Translations under genes and position numbers: made by a program
Shown here: positions 16,927 through 26,261 of the stretch, one piece after another
Layout: every line of letters starts with the position of its first letter
Numbering within the stretch: position 1 is the stretch's first letter
Notes under the pieces: generated by a model
Database searches by the model: none
The model's input: only the letters and a program-made list of their open reading frames with translations
Told to the model about the DNA's origin: nothing
Assembly (NCBI GenBank): GCA_017848115.1
Contig: JAGAKZ010000027.1
Coordinates: 1-64,000 of the forward strand
Origin: Oscillospiraceae bacterium
GTDB taxonomy: Bacteria; Bacillota; Clostridia; Oscillospirales; Ruminococcaceae
DNA: 64,000 bases
Reading direction: 5' to 3'

Positions 16927-18009
16927 ATGAATAGTGTGACAAAGTATGATGTAATAATGAAAAGATTGAATTATTCAGAGAGAGATTTATTGCAGTACGC
17001 ATTGGGTGGTTTGATGTATACACCGGCACATAATCAGACAATTGCCGGTAAATTGATTTCAAAGAAAAATAAATATCTTCATGCGATGGTTTTCTGTCTT
17101 GAAGACGCTATAGCAGACGGAACTGAAGAGGCAGCGCTCAGACAGCTTTCATGCAGTTTCGATCAGCTTGGAAAAGCAGTTTCGGACAAAACAGTACAGC
17201 CAAATGATCTTCCTTATCTGTTTGTACGTGTCAAGTATCCTAAGCAAATGAGAAAAGTCTATGAACTTATAGGACATCACGGACTTTTAAAAGGTTTTGT
17301 TTTCCCTAAGTTTGATTGTGAAAATTCAAATGATTACCTGAGTGAACTGCAGTATGCAAACAGCATATCAGACAGAAAACTTTACGGTATGCCAATACTC
17401 GAATCAGGAAATATAATATCAATAGAAAACAGAATATCACAGCTTGTATCTATAAAGGAAGCTCTGGATGATTCTAAAAATACAATACTTAATGTCAGAA
17501 TAGGCGGAAATGATTTTTGTAATGCTTTTGGCATAAGAAGAGGTATAAACAACACTATATATGATGTAAGAGTTATCTCTGATATCATAAGTGATATTGT
17601 AAATGTATTTGCTCGTGAATATGTTGTATCAGCACCTGTATGGGAATACTTTGCAAGCAAGGACGATACATCTGATTTGTGGGCACAGGGGCTGAAAAGA
17701 GAAGCAGAATACGACATACTTAACGGTCTTATCGGTAAAACTGCAATACACCCGACTCAGTTACCTATAATAGATGAAGCACTTGCTGTATCGGCAGATG
17801 ATTATAACGATTCGATAAATATCCTTAACTGGAATAACGATCTTCTTGCTGTATCAAAGAGTCATTCGGGAAACAGAATGAACGAGCAAAAAGTTCATAA
17901 TAACTGGGCAAAGAAAATAATAATGCGTTCTGCTATTTACGGAATCAAGGAAGAATGCAGAGAAAAGAAATTTGAACGTGCTACTATGAAAATAAAAGAT
18001 CATAGCTGA
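16927..18009 (+). CDS. HpcH/HpaI-type C-C bond lyase of the Ter-associated biosynthetic module
   Basis: A 360-aa TIM-barrel protein related to citrate lyase beta subunit/HpcH aldolases: AMVFCLEDAIADG supplies the metal-binding acidic residues. LFVRVKYPKQM, KGFVFPKFD and LNVRIGGNDF are later barrel strands. This divergent subfamily (Pfam 'C-C_Bond_Lyase') was described in tellurium-resistance operons, where it is predicted to help build a nucleoside-like metabolite. The four following genes are the classical partners, all on the same strand with short gaps. The substrate is unknown. Confidence 0.85.
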   Translation: MNSVTKYDVIMKRLNYSERDLLQYALGGLMYTPAHNQTIAGKLISKKNKYLHAMVFCLEDAIADGTEEAALRQLSCSFDQLGKAVSDKTVQPNDLPYLFVRVKYPKQMRKVYELIGHHGLLKGFVFPKFDCENSNDYLSELQYANSISDRKLYGMPILESGNIISIENRISQLVSIKEALDDSKNTILNVRIGGNDFCNAFGIRRGINNTIYDVRVISDIISDIVNVFAREYVVSAPVWEYFASKDDTSDLWAQGLKREAEYDILNGLIGKTAIHPTQLPIIDEALAVSADDYNDSINILNWNNDLLAVSKSHSGNRMNEQKVHNNWAKKIIMRSAIYGIKEECREKKFERATMKIKDHS

Positions 18010-18049
18010 CATAAAAAATGACGGACAAAAAAGAAAGGAATAAAGTATA

Positions 18050-19180
18050 TTGTTAAATATCATAGAAAATAAATCATCATTTTCAAACGATGAACTTGTA
18101 AAAATGGTAAGGAGAGAAAATAACTCCAAAAGAAATTATCTTCTTGTAGACAGTAAGCAGGGAAAACACATTCCTGCCGATCCGTCAGATGTTATCAGAT
18201 TGTTTACCGAACTTGGCAGTCAGATAAAAGAAGTTGTAAAAAACGAAAAAGTTTTATTTATCGGGTTTGCCGAAACAGCTACAGCAGTTGGTGTTGGTGT
18301 AGCATCATGTTTTCCGGATTCTTACTATCTCCATACAACAAGAGAAGTAAATACTGCTAAAGAACCTGTTGTTGAATTTAAAGAAGAGCATAGTCATGCT
18401 GTTGAACAGCTGTTGTACTGTGACGAATGGGAAAGCATTTCTTCAGATGTTGACAGAATAGTCTTTGTAGAAGACGAGATCACAACAGGAAAGACTATAA
18501 TGAATTTTATAGATGTACTTGTATCCGGTAAAAAAGTGAAGGATAGTATCAGGTTTTCTGCCTGCTCTATTTTAAACGGTATGACTCCCGAAAGAAAAGC
18601 TGAACTTAAAAAGCAAGGAGTGGATTTTTATTTCCTCGTAAATATGTCAGCTTCACCTGAGTCACAGGAAGTATACAGTTATGATATACCTGATCCTGAG
18701 GTTGTTTTATCGGCTGTATATGATACGGTTGAGTTAAAAGGCTATACCGATCCACGTTATGGTGTCAGGACTGACCGATACATATCCGAATGTGATAAGC
18801 TTGCAGATGAGGTAATGCGTTCTTTTGATTTTACAGGTAAAAAAATAGCGGTTGTCGGAACCGAAGAATGTATGTATCCTGCAATACTTACAGCCAGAAA
18901 GATAAAGGAAAATACATCTGCCAAAGACGTTCTTACACATTCAACCACCCGAAGCCCTATTGTAGCAGATGATTGTGACGAATATCCTCTGAAGACAAGA
19001 TTTCGTGTGGAAAGCTTATATGAAGACGGAAGAAAAACATTTATATATAACAGCAGAGTAAACAGCTATGATATGGTTTTATTTGTGACAGATTCAGAAA
19101 AAGAAAAAATCTGTATAGACAGATTGATAAATGCATTTTCCGAAAGTAAAAAGTTTGTTCTTGTGAGGTGGGGAAAATGA
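18050..19180 (+). CDS. Phosphoribosyltransferase with TRSP domain
   Basis: A 376-aa protein. The N-terminal half is an orotate-PRTase-like domain with the PRPP-binding loop VFVEDEITTGKT (about residues 143-154). The C-terminal half carries the eponymous motif of the TRSP domain in THSTTRSPIV (about 297-306). In Ter-associated operons this fusion is predicted to attach ribose-5-phosphate to a base-like intermediate. The start is TTG 18050, 10 bp after AAGAAAGGA. Its stop overlaps the next start (ATGA at 19177-19180). Confidence 0.85.
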   Translation: MLNIIENKSSFSNDELVKMVRRENNSKRNYLLVDSKQGKHIPADPSDVIRLFTELGSQIKEVVKNEKVLFIGFAETATAVGVGVASCFPDSYYLHTTREVNTAKEPVVEFKEEHSHAVEQLLYCDEWESISSDVDRIVFVEDEITTGKTIMNFIDVLVSGKKVKDSIRFSACSILNGMTPERKAELKKQGVDFYFLVNMSASPESQEVYSYDIPDPEVVLSAVYDTVELKGYTDPRYGVRTDRYISECDKLADEVMRSFDFTGKKIAVVGTEECMYPAILTARKIKENTSAKDVLTHSTTRSPIVADDCDEYPLKTRFRVESLYEDGRKTFIYNSRVNSYDMVLFVTDSEKEKICIDRLINAFSESKKFVLVRWGK

Positions 19181-20250
19181 TGAGATCGTCATACAGTAAA
19201 GAAGATGTTACTATTCTGCTTAAAGATATTACAGGACAAGTTGAACCACAGCCTGCAGAAGTAAGAGAAAAACTTATTCAGTCAGGTACTCACTATTGTG
19301 AGATGCTTCCGCTTGAGTATAAGCCGGGAGAAAAATATTTTTCTCTTTATAAAGAAGCACTTGATAATTATGCTTCTCTTACAGGGGAGTCGGCTGCTGT
19401 TGTTGCTGAAAAAATCAGAATGAAAATCTGTAAAAAATCAGAGGAAATAGTTCTTGTTTCTCTTGCAAGAGCAGGCACTCCTATAGGAATAATAATAAAA
19501 CGTTATCTGAATAAAAAATATCCGGAACTAAAAGTACATCACTATACTATTTCCATAATAAGAGGAAGAGGAATAGATAAAAATGCGATGGCATATATTT
19601 TAGACAGACATTCTTCTGAGTCTTTATGTTTCGTAGATGGCTGGACCGGAAAAGGGGCTATACTTAATACTCTCAGAAAAGAACTTGCAGAATATGAAGG
19701 TGTGTGTGACAGTCTTGCAGTTCTGGCAGACCCTGCAAATATAACTGATCTGTATGGAACACAGGAAGATTTTCTGATACCAAGTTCTTGTCTGAATTCT
19801 ACTGTTTCGGGACTTATGAGCCGTACATTTTTAAGAAGTGATATAATCAGGGAAAACGATTTTCACGGAGCGGTTTATTACAGTGAACTTGAAAAAGAAG
19901 ATATGTCGATAGAGTTTATTGACAGAGTAATGGAAGCTATTGATTTCGGTAAAGATTATTCACTTACGGATGAAAAACAGGAGAGTACTGTAAAAGGTAT
20001 AGATGAAGTAAAAAAAATACAAGAAGAATTTGGCGTATCGGATATTAATTTTATTAAACCGGGCATAGGTGAAACCACCAGAGTTTTATTAAGACGTATT
20101 CCATGGAAGATACTTGTAAATGATATAAATGACAACAAATACATTGCTCATATTCTTCGTCTTGCAGAAGAAAAAAATGTAGAAGTTATTGAGTATCCTA
20201 TGACACGCTATCGTGCCTGCGGAATAATAAAAGATCTGGCAGATACGTAA
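19177..20250 (+). CDS. StiP-type protein: PRTase/cysteine-protease-like plus PELOTA RNA-binding domain
   Basis: About 357 aa. The N-terminal 260 residues match the family named 'cysteine protease StiP' in databases (QSGTHYCEMLPLEYKP; LVSLARAGTPIGIIIKRYL; CFVDGWTGKGAI). The last motif resembles a PRPP-binding loop, so a phosphoribosyltransferase role is as likely as a protease role. The C-terminal about 100 residues (ETTRVLLRRIPWKILV; EYPMTRYRACGIIKDL) fit the PELOTA/L7Ae-like RNA-binding fold. ATG 19177 overlaps the previous stop and follows GAGGTGGGG. Part of the five-gene module. Confidence 0.8.
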   Translation: MMRSSYSKEDVTILLKDITGQVEPQPAEVREKLIQSGTHYCEMLPLEYKPGEKYFSLYKEALDNYASLTGESAAVVAEKIRMKICKKSEEIVLVSLARAGTPIGIIIKRYLNKKYPELKVHHYTISIIRGRGIDKNAMAYILDRHSSESLCFVDGWTGKGAILNTLRKELAEYEGVCDSLAVLADPANITDLYGTQEDFLIPSSCLNSTVSGLMSRTFLRSDIIRENDFHGAVYYSELEKEDMSIEFIDRVMEAIDFGKDYSLTDEKQESTVKGIDEVKKIQEEFGVSDINFIKPGIGETTRVLLRRIPWKILVNDINDNKYIAHILRLAEEKNVEVIEYPMTRYRACGIIKDLADT

Positions 20251-20265
20251 AAAGGGGTGATCAGA

Positions 20266-21018
20266 GTGATATTATTTGCGTCCGACCTTGACAATACGCT
20301 CATTCACTCATATAAAAGAGCTGATGAAGGTGATATATGTGTTGAAGTGAAAGACGGTAAAAAGCTTTCATATATGACACCTTATGCATACGATAAGTTG
20401 AGGTCAATAAATAAAAATCAAAAATATGTATTTATGCCTGTAACTACACGTTCTCTTGAACAGTACAACCGTATTGATTTTTTTGACGGTAAGCCCGCTC
20501 AGCTTGCACTTGCCGCAAACGGTGGTATCTTACTGGAAAACGGTGTGATCAATAAAGAATGGTTAAGAGAATCTGTAGCACTTATAAAAGACAGTGTTGA
20601 TGATTTTTACAAGGGAATAGAATATCTGAAAAAAGATGAAGATGTATATTTTGAAATAAGGATAGTTGATGAGCTTTTCCTGTTTACAAAGTCGCATAAG
20701 CCACTGGAAACAAAGGAAAAACTTCGTCAGTATATTTCATCTGAAAAATCAACTGTTTATAATATAGGTGACAAAGTATATATATTTCCTGATATTCTTT
20801 CAAAGGGTACAGCTATACAGCGAATCAGGGAAAAATTTGATTTTGAAAAAATAATATGTGCAGGGGACAGCGAATTTGATGTTCCTATGCTTAATATTGC
20901 GGACTTTGCATACTGTCCTGAGGGGATTTGTGACTGTATTGCAAATAAAAATTTAAAGGGATTTGATATTTCGGAAAAAAGATTTGCCGATCAATTACTT
21001 GAAGAAATAGAGGGGTGA
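20266..21018 (+). CDS. HAD-superfamily hydrolase of the Ter-associated module
   Basis: A Cof/sucrose-phosphatase-like HAD phosphatase of 250 aa: motif I FASDLDNTLIHS with nucleophile Asp, motif II VTTRS, and motif IV CAGDSEFDVPML with metal-binding acids. A C2-type cap lies between. Expected to dephosphorylate the metabolite produced by the lyase and PRTase proteins. The GTG at 20266 is 6 bp after AAGGGG, whereas GTG 20257 overlaps the Shine-Dalgarno itself, so 20266 is preferred. Confidence 0.82.
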   Translation: MILFASDLDNTLIHSYKRADEGDICVEVKDGKKLSYMTPYAYDKLRSINKNQKYVFMPVTTRSLEQYNRIDFFDGKPAQLALAANGGILLENGVINKEWLRESVALIKDSVDDFYKGIEYLKKDEDVYFEIRIVDELFLFTKSHKPLETKEKLRQYISSEKSTVYNIGDKVYIFPDILSKGTAIQRIREKFDFEKIICAGDSEFDVPMLNIADFAYCPEGICDCIANKNLKGFDISEKRFADQLLEEIEG

Positions 21019-21022
21019 TTTT

Positions 21023-21946
21023 ATGAGATGTATAAATATTTCTCAGTTAAACAAGTCAATAAAGAACGACGCAATGGCATTTATCAAAAATGCAAATGAA
21101 GATTATATGGCTAAGGTTGAAAACGTTGCAAAGTGCATCAGTGAAACTGTTTCCCAAAAGCCGATCATACTGCTTTCAGGTCCGTCAGGTTCAGGAAAGA
21201 CTACTACGGCATATCGTCTCAGCGATTCACTTGCAAAGTTGGGTGTCAACTCTCATATCATCTCTATGGATAATTATTTTATCCCGAACAGAAATATTGA
21301 CGAAAAAAATGTTCCACGAGATGAAGAGGGCAATATTGATCTTGAATCGCCGTACAGAGTTGATATAAAGCTTTTCCAGGAACAGATGAAGTTACTGTCC
21401 GAGGGAAAAACAGCTGACGTTCCGGTTTTTGATTTTGTTACACAGGACTATTCTTCTTATACTCCGGTTACAAGAGCGGAAAATGAAGTTATAATAGTTG
21501 AAGGTATACACGCACTAAATCCGGAAGTTACAGGAGATTTGCATGAAGTGGCAAATTGTGTTTATGTCAGTGTGAGAACACGTCTGAAAACAAGCACAGG
21601 TGATCTTCTGCATCCGTCGCAGGTAAGACTGATGCGAAGACTTATACGTGACAGACTTTTCAGAGGACGCAGTTATGATGAGATATTTGCTATGTACACA
21701 AGTGTACAGCGTGGTGAAAATCTCTACATAATGCCTCATAAGCACAGAGCAGATTTTGATATTGATACTTTTATTGATTATGAAGCATCTGTATATAAGA
21801 GTGTGATCTATGATGAGCTTCTTGAAGCTGAAAAGACAAAGTATACGGATCTCAGATCAATGACTCTGAAATATTTAAAAGAATTAGAACCGATACCTAC
21901 AGTATTTGTTCCTAAAAATTCACTCATAAAAGAGTTTATAGGCTAA
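21023..21946 (+). CDS. Uridine-kinase-like P-loop kinase of the Ter-associated module
   Basis: A 307-aa phosphoribulokinase/uridine kinase family protein. Walker A is GPSGSGKTTTA (about 53-63), with a DNYF substrate loop (SMDNYFIPNR), EGIHALNPEV after strand 3, and the RLMRRLIRDRLFRG lid helix. An N-terminal about 45-residue extension precedes the kinase core. It probably phosphorylates a nucleoside or nucleoside-like product of the preceding genes. The ATG follows AGGGGTGA. Last gene of the module, ended by a strong terminator. Confidence 0.87.
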   Translation: MRCINISQLNKSIKNDAMAFIKNANEDYMAKVENVAKCISETVSQKPIILLSGPSGSGKTTTAYRLSDSLAKLGVNSHIISMDNYFIPNRNIDEKNVPRDEEGNIDLESPYRVDIKLFQEQMKLLSEGKTADVPVFDFVTQDYSSYTPVTRAENEVIIVEGIHALNPEVTGDLHEVANCVYVSVRTRLKTSTGDLLHPSQVRLMRRLIRDRLFRGRSYDEIFAMYTSVQRGENLYIMPHKHRADFDIDTFIDYEASVYKSVIYDELLEAEKTKYTDLRSMTLKYLKELEPIPTVFVPKNSLIKEFIG

Positions 21947-21952
21947 AACAAA

Positions 21953-21992
21953 ACGTCACCCGATTTTATATGTCGGGTGACGTAAAATTTTT
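21953..21992. terminator. Bidirectional terminator between the kinase and the MIF-like gene
   Basis: Perfect 11-bp stem ACGTCACCCGA/TCGGGTGACGT (21953-21963 with 21973-21983), T-rich on the plus strand after it and A-rich before it, serving the convergent genes on both sides. Confidence 0.9.
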
Positions 21993-21994
21993 TA

Positions 21995-22336
21995 TCAGAA
22001 ATTTGAACCGTTCCAGCCCCAGTCGCGTGTGGCTTCATATTTTACATATATTCTTGAACGATCTATAGAAAGTTGTTCGTTTAATATGTTGCAGATCTGG
22101 TTTGTGAGCTTGCTGAAAGCAGATGAATCGGCTGAACCGAATACGCTTACTTCTACCATAGCAGCAGGAGCATTGTCGCCTTTGAAGTAAAGGACTTTCT
22201 CAGGTTCTATACCTACCATAAGCCAGCTTTCAGATTTTCCCGGTATAGCTGTTATAGCCTGACCAAGTGCGGATTTGATAGCAGTTTCCTTGTCAGAAGG
22301 TACTGCTGTATTTGTTTTTACATTAATAAATGGCAT
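21995..22336 (-). CDS. Macrophage migration inhibitory factor (MIF)-like tautomerase
   Basis: A 113-aa protein of the MIF/phenylpyruvate tautomerase family. It begins MPFINVKTN, with Pro2 as the catalytic base after Met removal. The family-typical SWLMVGIEPEKVLYF and a C-terminal RDWGWNGSNF are present. Bacterial members tautomerise aromatic keto acids in vitro; the cellular role is not known. AGGAGGAAAT lies before the start. Single gene, convergent with the Ter-like module. Confidence 0.88.
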   Translation of the reverse strand: MPFINVKTNTAVPSDKETAIKSALGQAITAIPGKSESWLMVGIEPEKVLYFKGDNAPAAMVEVSVFGSADSSAFSKLTNQICNILNEQLSIDRSRIYVKYEATRDWGWNGSNF

Positions 22337-22502
22337 TTATATTTCCTCCTAAAAATAATGATACATAAAGTATAACACAAAATCATGGTTTATACAAGAA
22401 AAAATAAAAAAATTTTCTGATTTTTGTGTAGCTTTTTTCAAAGTTTAAAAGTATTATTAATGTAAGTTTGATTTAATGTGATTTTGAACGGAGGGTTTAA
22501 TC

Positions 22503-24992
22503 ATGAATTTTAAGAAAAAGCTGGCACTTATTTGTGCGGTAGTTATGACAGCGACAGTCGGATTTTCCGGAAATACTGAGTTATTTTCGTCTTATGTTTC
22601 GGATAATTCGGTAATGGCTGCCATTTCAAGTGATGATGCTTTGTTGCAAGAAAACGGTTACTTTGTTGTGGTAGGTACATATGGAGGTGATGCAGGTACA
22701 TATACTCAACTGCGTTACATATATCAGAGTAGCGGAGATTATTATTCCAACAAGGTTGTATGGAAAGAAGCTCCTGATGACTTAGTATATGGTGATGTGC
22801 TTATCGCAGATGGTGAAGTTACAAAAACCAGAGTACAGGATTTCCCTGATAGTCCGGTGTATGCGATGTCTTCATATCAGTTGCTTGGCTCAGATACATC
22901 ACTTACAAAAGTTGGAACATGTTCAGAACTTGACAAGAAAAACCTTACTATCACAGGACAACTCTATGGCGGTAGCGGATACTGGACTATAGAGCTTGAA
23001 GATGAAAACGGTGGAGAATATTCTTACGGATTTAATCCGCTTTTATCATCACTCGGAATAAATCTTGCGTATGACGCAAAGATAGGAGATGTATATACAT
23101 TTGCATTTTATGACGGAGAAGCTGTAGTACCTCTCGAAAAATATGAAAACAATTCATCGGAAAACAATGAAAACAAAGGTGACGAATCAGGTTCAGGCTA
23201 CACATATGATGTGTCTGTAAGTGAAAAATACGGTCACTATATTGTTGGTGATGACGGCTATGAAACGATATATCAGCTTGACGGTTTTTCTTTGACAGGA
23301 GATTATATATCCGAATATCTGGATACACAGGTTGGACATAATATTGTTTTACCGGGTGTAGTTGATGATATTAAAGTCAATGAGCTTGCATTCTGTGATT
23401 GCATGGGTATAAAAAATCTTGCAGTACCTGATACATTTATGATTATTGACGGTTATATGTCAGAGGCAGAAGAGTTAGAAAGTCTTACTATCCCCGAATC
23501 GGTAAGACAAATAGAACTTGATGGTGAATTTAAAGAAGATTTCTTTATCCGTGGTTATTACGGAACATATGCAGAAAAATATGCTGAAAAATCAGGCTAC
23601 GATTTTTGTGCTGTAGGTGATATTAATAACGATACAGAAAATAATGTTGTTGACCTTGTAAAAATGCTTGGTCATATGTACGGAGTAACAGAATTAAACG
23701 AACGTGAACTTATGAGTGCAGACTGCAACCTTGATTTTTCTGTAAATATTGCCGATCTGGTAATGATGAAAAATAATCTTCTTGACCCTAAGATGACTAG
23801 CAAAGGTGCGTCTATGGAAGGCGCAGTTGTAAAGCCCGAATTCGAAAGCGAACCAACAACTGCTATAAGTTCTCAGGCATACAATGGATTTGTTTCAGAT
23901 ATCACTTCAGATATCATGCTTTATGACACCGAGAAAAATCCAAATCCTGTATATTCTCCTATGAGTGTATATATGGCACTCTCGATGGCTGCAGAATGTG
24001 CTGACGGTACAACACAGCAGGAGTTGCTTGACCTTCTCAATGTTAAAGATACAGATGATCTTTCGGATATAAATCAGAGATTTTTTAACTCGACAAACTT
24101 CGATACTTTTGATAAGTACTGCAAACTTTCAAATTCTGTATGGCTCAATAATATGTACATTTTTGAAATGCCTGTACTTAAAAAGTTAGCCGAAAAGTAT
24201 TATGCCGTTTCTTTTGCAAAAGATTTTAAAAAGGATAATGTTTCAGAGGAAATATCATCATGGATATTTAAGAATACATCAGGAAAATTAAAGCCGAATA
24301 TTCAGATAAACAGTGATGATATAGCTGTACTTCTCAATACTATTACATATAAAAATATATGGTTAGATGATTTTTCTGATCCGACACCTGACACGTTCTA
24401 CACAGCTGACGGAAAAGCTGTAGAACATGATTTCCTCCATTACAATTCTGATTTCCCTGTTGATATTGGATTTGGTGAAACTTACATGACATATGCAAGA
24501 GAAATGGAACATGGGTATAGCATGAATTTTGTACTTCCTGACGAAGGTGTAAGTGTTGAAGAAATTTTTGAACCTGAAACTCTCAGTGCTATCATAAATG
24601 ATGAAGCTGAACACGCCGAAAGAAAGGTAATATTCTCATCACCTGTATTTGATGTAAAATCAGAGTATAAGCTTAAGGAAATAGTTCAAAGTCTTGGCGT
24701 AAGCGAAGCTTTTGGTAATACAGGAAACTTTGAAAATCTTATAAACAATGAGAAAAACAACCTTCCGGGAGTGAGAATATCAGATATTATTCATGAAGCT
24801 ACAATTGCAATGGACGAGGAAGGGTGTGAAGCTGCAGCATTTACAGCTATAATTATATCGCCTAATTGCCCTATTATGCCATCGGAATGCGAAACAGTAG
24901 AGTTTAATCTTAACAGACCGTTTATGTACTATATTTCAGACAGTGCAGGAACACCGATATTTATGGGTGTTATAAATAATCCGGCTAAATAA
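22503..24992 (+). CDS. Secreted LRR-dockerin-serpin protein
   Basis: An 829-aa exported protein. A signal peptide (about 1-35) is followed by an unassigned region (40-210), a BspA-like leucine-rich segment (about 240-365, ending GTYAEKYAEKSGYDF) and a dockerin (about 372-430: GDINNDTENNVVDLVKMLGH and SADCNLDFSVNIADLVMMKN). Next is a full serpin domain (about 457-829): NPVYSPMSVYMALSMAAECA, then the hinge EEGCEAAAFTAII near residue 772 and the C-terminal NRPFMYYI. Serpins trap proteases irreversibly; a dockerin would place the inhibitor in a cellulosome or on the surface. Ribosome-binding site GGAGGG. Confidence 0.88.
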   Translation: MNFKKKLALICAVVMTATVGFSGNTELFSSYVSDNSVMAAISSDDALLQENGYFVVVGTYGGDAGTYTQLRYIYQSSGDYYSNKVVWKEAPDDLVYGDVLIADGEVTKTRVQDFPDSPVYAMSSYQLLGSDTSLTKVGTCSELDKKNLTITGQLYGGSGYWTIELEDENGGEYSYGFNPLLSSLGINLAYDAKIGDVYTFAFYDGEAVVPLEKYENNSSENNENKGDESGSGYTYDVSVSEKYGHYIVGDDGYETIYQLDGFSLTGDYISEYLDTQVGHNIVLPGVVDDIKVNELAFCDCMGIKNLAVPDTFMIIDGYMSEAEELESLTIPESVRQIELDGEFKEDFFIRGYYGTYAEKYAEKSGYDFCAVGDINNDTENNVVDLVKMLGHMYGVTELNERELMSADCNLDFSVNIADLVMMKNNLLDPKMTSKGASMEGAVVKPEFESEPTTAISSQAYNGFVSDITSDIMLYDTEKNPNPVYSPMSVYMALSMAAECADGTTQQELLDLLNVKDTDDLSDINQRFFNSTNFDTFDKYCKLSNSVWLNNMYIFEMPVLKKLAEKYYAVSFAKDFKKDNVSEEISSWIFKNTSGKLKPNIQINSDDIAVLLNTITYKNIWLDDFSDPTPDTFYTADGKAVEHDFLHYNSDFPVDIGFGETYMTYAREMEHGYSMNFVLPDEGVSVEEIFEPETLSAIINDEAEHAERKVIFSSPVFDVKSEYKLKEIVQSLGVSEAFGNTGNFENLINNEKNNLPGVRISDIIHEATIAMDEEGCEAAAFTAIIISPNCPIMPSECETVEFNLNRPFMYYISDSAGTPIFMGVINNPAK

Positions 24993-25002
24993 AATAAATT
25001 TT

Positions 25003-25037
25003 ATCGCTCTTTCTGAATAATTCAGGGAGGGCGATAG
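25003..25037 (+). terminator. Hairpin after the serpin gene
   Basis: Sixteen-bp stem with G-T pairs, TATCGCTC.../...GGGCGATA, loop TAA. The T-run after it is weak (GCTTTATAA), so termination efficiency is uncertain. Confidence 0.55.
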
Positions 25038-25053
25038 CTTTATAAGTACATAA

Positions 25054-25081
25054 AGACACAAAAGACTAGTTTTGCGAAATG
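25054..25081. other. Additional dif-like half site
   Basis: The 11-mer TTTTGCGAAAT (25071-25081), identical to the right arm of both prophage boundary sites, occurs here in the serpin-moxR gap. It is preceded at 6-bp spacing by AAGACACAAAA, which shares the CAAAA end of the left arm. It may be an unused recombination site or a shared regulatory word. Confidence 0.3.
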
Positions 25082-25131
25082 CGTTACGCTCTTGGTAAAA
25101 ATATACATCTTCGATGTTTTCCCTGATAATA

Positions 25132-25160
25132 TTGACAAAAACAAAGTTATACTGTATAAT
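25132..25160 (+). promoter_or_regulatory. Promoter of the moxR-VWA operon
   Basis: TTGACA (25132-25137), 17 bp, TATAAT (25155-25160), perfect consensus. Confidence 0.8.
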
Positions 25161-25192
25161 ATAACAAAATTACTTTTTGTAAAGGAGAAGCT

Positions 25193-26257
25193 ATGAATTT
25201 ACCTTTTAATATTTCACAAAACGAATTATCCGATCTGCTTTTAAATATCTCCGTTGAACGTCCTGTATTTATATGGGGCGCACCCGGAATCGGAAAATCT
25301 GCACTTGTACAAAAGTTTGCAGATGACGTAGGACTTGAATGTGTTTCTTTGCTCGGAAGCCAACTGGCACCCGAAGATATTATCGGTATACCTAAAATAG
25401 ACGGGGAAACCTCTTGTTTTATGCCACCAAAAATGATAGCCAAAAAAGAACCATATGTATTATTTCTTGATGAACTAAATGCCTGTTCGCAGGAAGTGCA
25501 GAAAGCTTTTTACAGTCTTATTCATGAACGAAGAATTGGAGAATATCATCTTCCCGAAGGAAGCGTTGTTATCGGTGCCGGAAATCGTTCGCAGGACGGA
25601 GCTATTGTAAAAACAATGTCAACTGCACTGATAAATCGTATGTTTCACGTTCAGCTTGTCGCCAATACAAATCAATGGCTTGACTGGGCTTATAACGAAG
25701 GTATTCACCCGTGGATAACAGACTATATCACACAGCGTCCCGATCATCTCTTTTCAGAACCGCCTAAAACTGAAGAACCTTATTCTACACCACGTTCATG
25801 GCATATGCTGAGTGATGCGATAAAGTCATACAGTGCAGGTGATAAGCCAATATCGGACAATATTCTCAGAGTACTTGCTTATGGTTCTGTTTCTCCAAAT
25901 CACGCAGGGCAGTTTCTTGCTTTTGTCAAAAATATTGGCAATAAAAATCTGCTCAGCGATATTATTAAAGGAGAAGCAAGATTTCCGTCAGAGCCAAAGG
26001 ACAGAGATGTTCTTTATTTTGTTGCACAGAGTTTCCGTTCACGTTTACTTATGGAACTTCCGAATGACAAAAAAATGCTCAATCAGAATACTCAGCTACT
26101 TGCTCATCGTGCCAAAGCTATGATTCGCGATCTGGCTCATATCAATATTGAAATCGCACAGATGGTTGTATCTGATGACGATAATAAATCATTACCTGAA
26201 TGGTTTATGATTGAAATAGTACGTGATTTGCCACGACTTATTGCAAAGAACAGGTGA
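25193..26257 (+). CDS. MoxR-like AAA+ ATPase
   Basis: A 354-aa AAA+ ATPase of the MoxR/AAA_5 class: Walker A GAPGIGKSALV (about 28-38), Walker B VLFLDELNAC (about 90) and sensor 1 GAGNRSQDGA. ALINRMFHV follows. MoxR ATPases act as chaperones that remodel partners through VWA proteins; the next gene encodes such a VWA protein and starts 5 bp after this stop. AAAGGAGAAG precedes the ATG. The partner target is unknown. Confidence 0.88.
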   Translation: MNLPFNISQNELSDLLLNISVERPVFIWGAPGIGKSALVQKFADDVGLECVSLLGSQLAPEDIIGIPKIDGETSCFMPPKMIAKKEPYVLFLDELNACSQEVQKAFYSLIHERRIGEYHLPEGSVVIGAGNRSQDGAIVKTMSTALINRMFHVQLVANTNQWLDWAYNEGIHPWITDYITQRPDHLFSEPPKTEEPYSTPRSWHMLSDAIKSYSAGDKPISDNILRVLAYGSVSPNHAGQFLAFVKNIGNKNLLSDIIKGEARFPSEPKDRDVLYFVAQSFRSRLLMELPNDKKMLNQNTQLLAHRAKAMIRDLAHINIEIAQMVVSDDDNKSLPEWFMIEIVRDLPRLIAKNR

Positions 26258-26261
26258 TATA

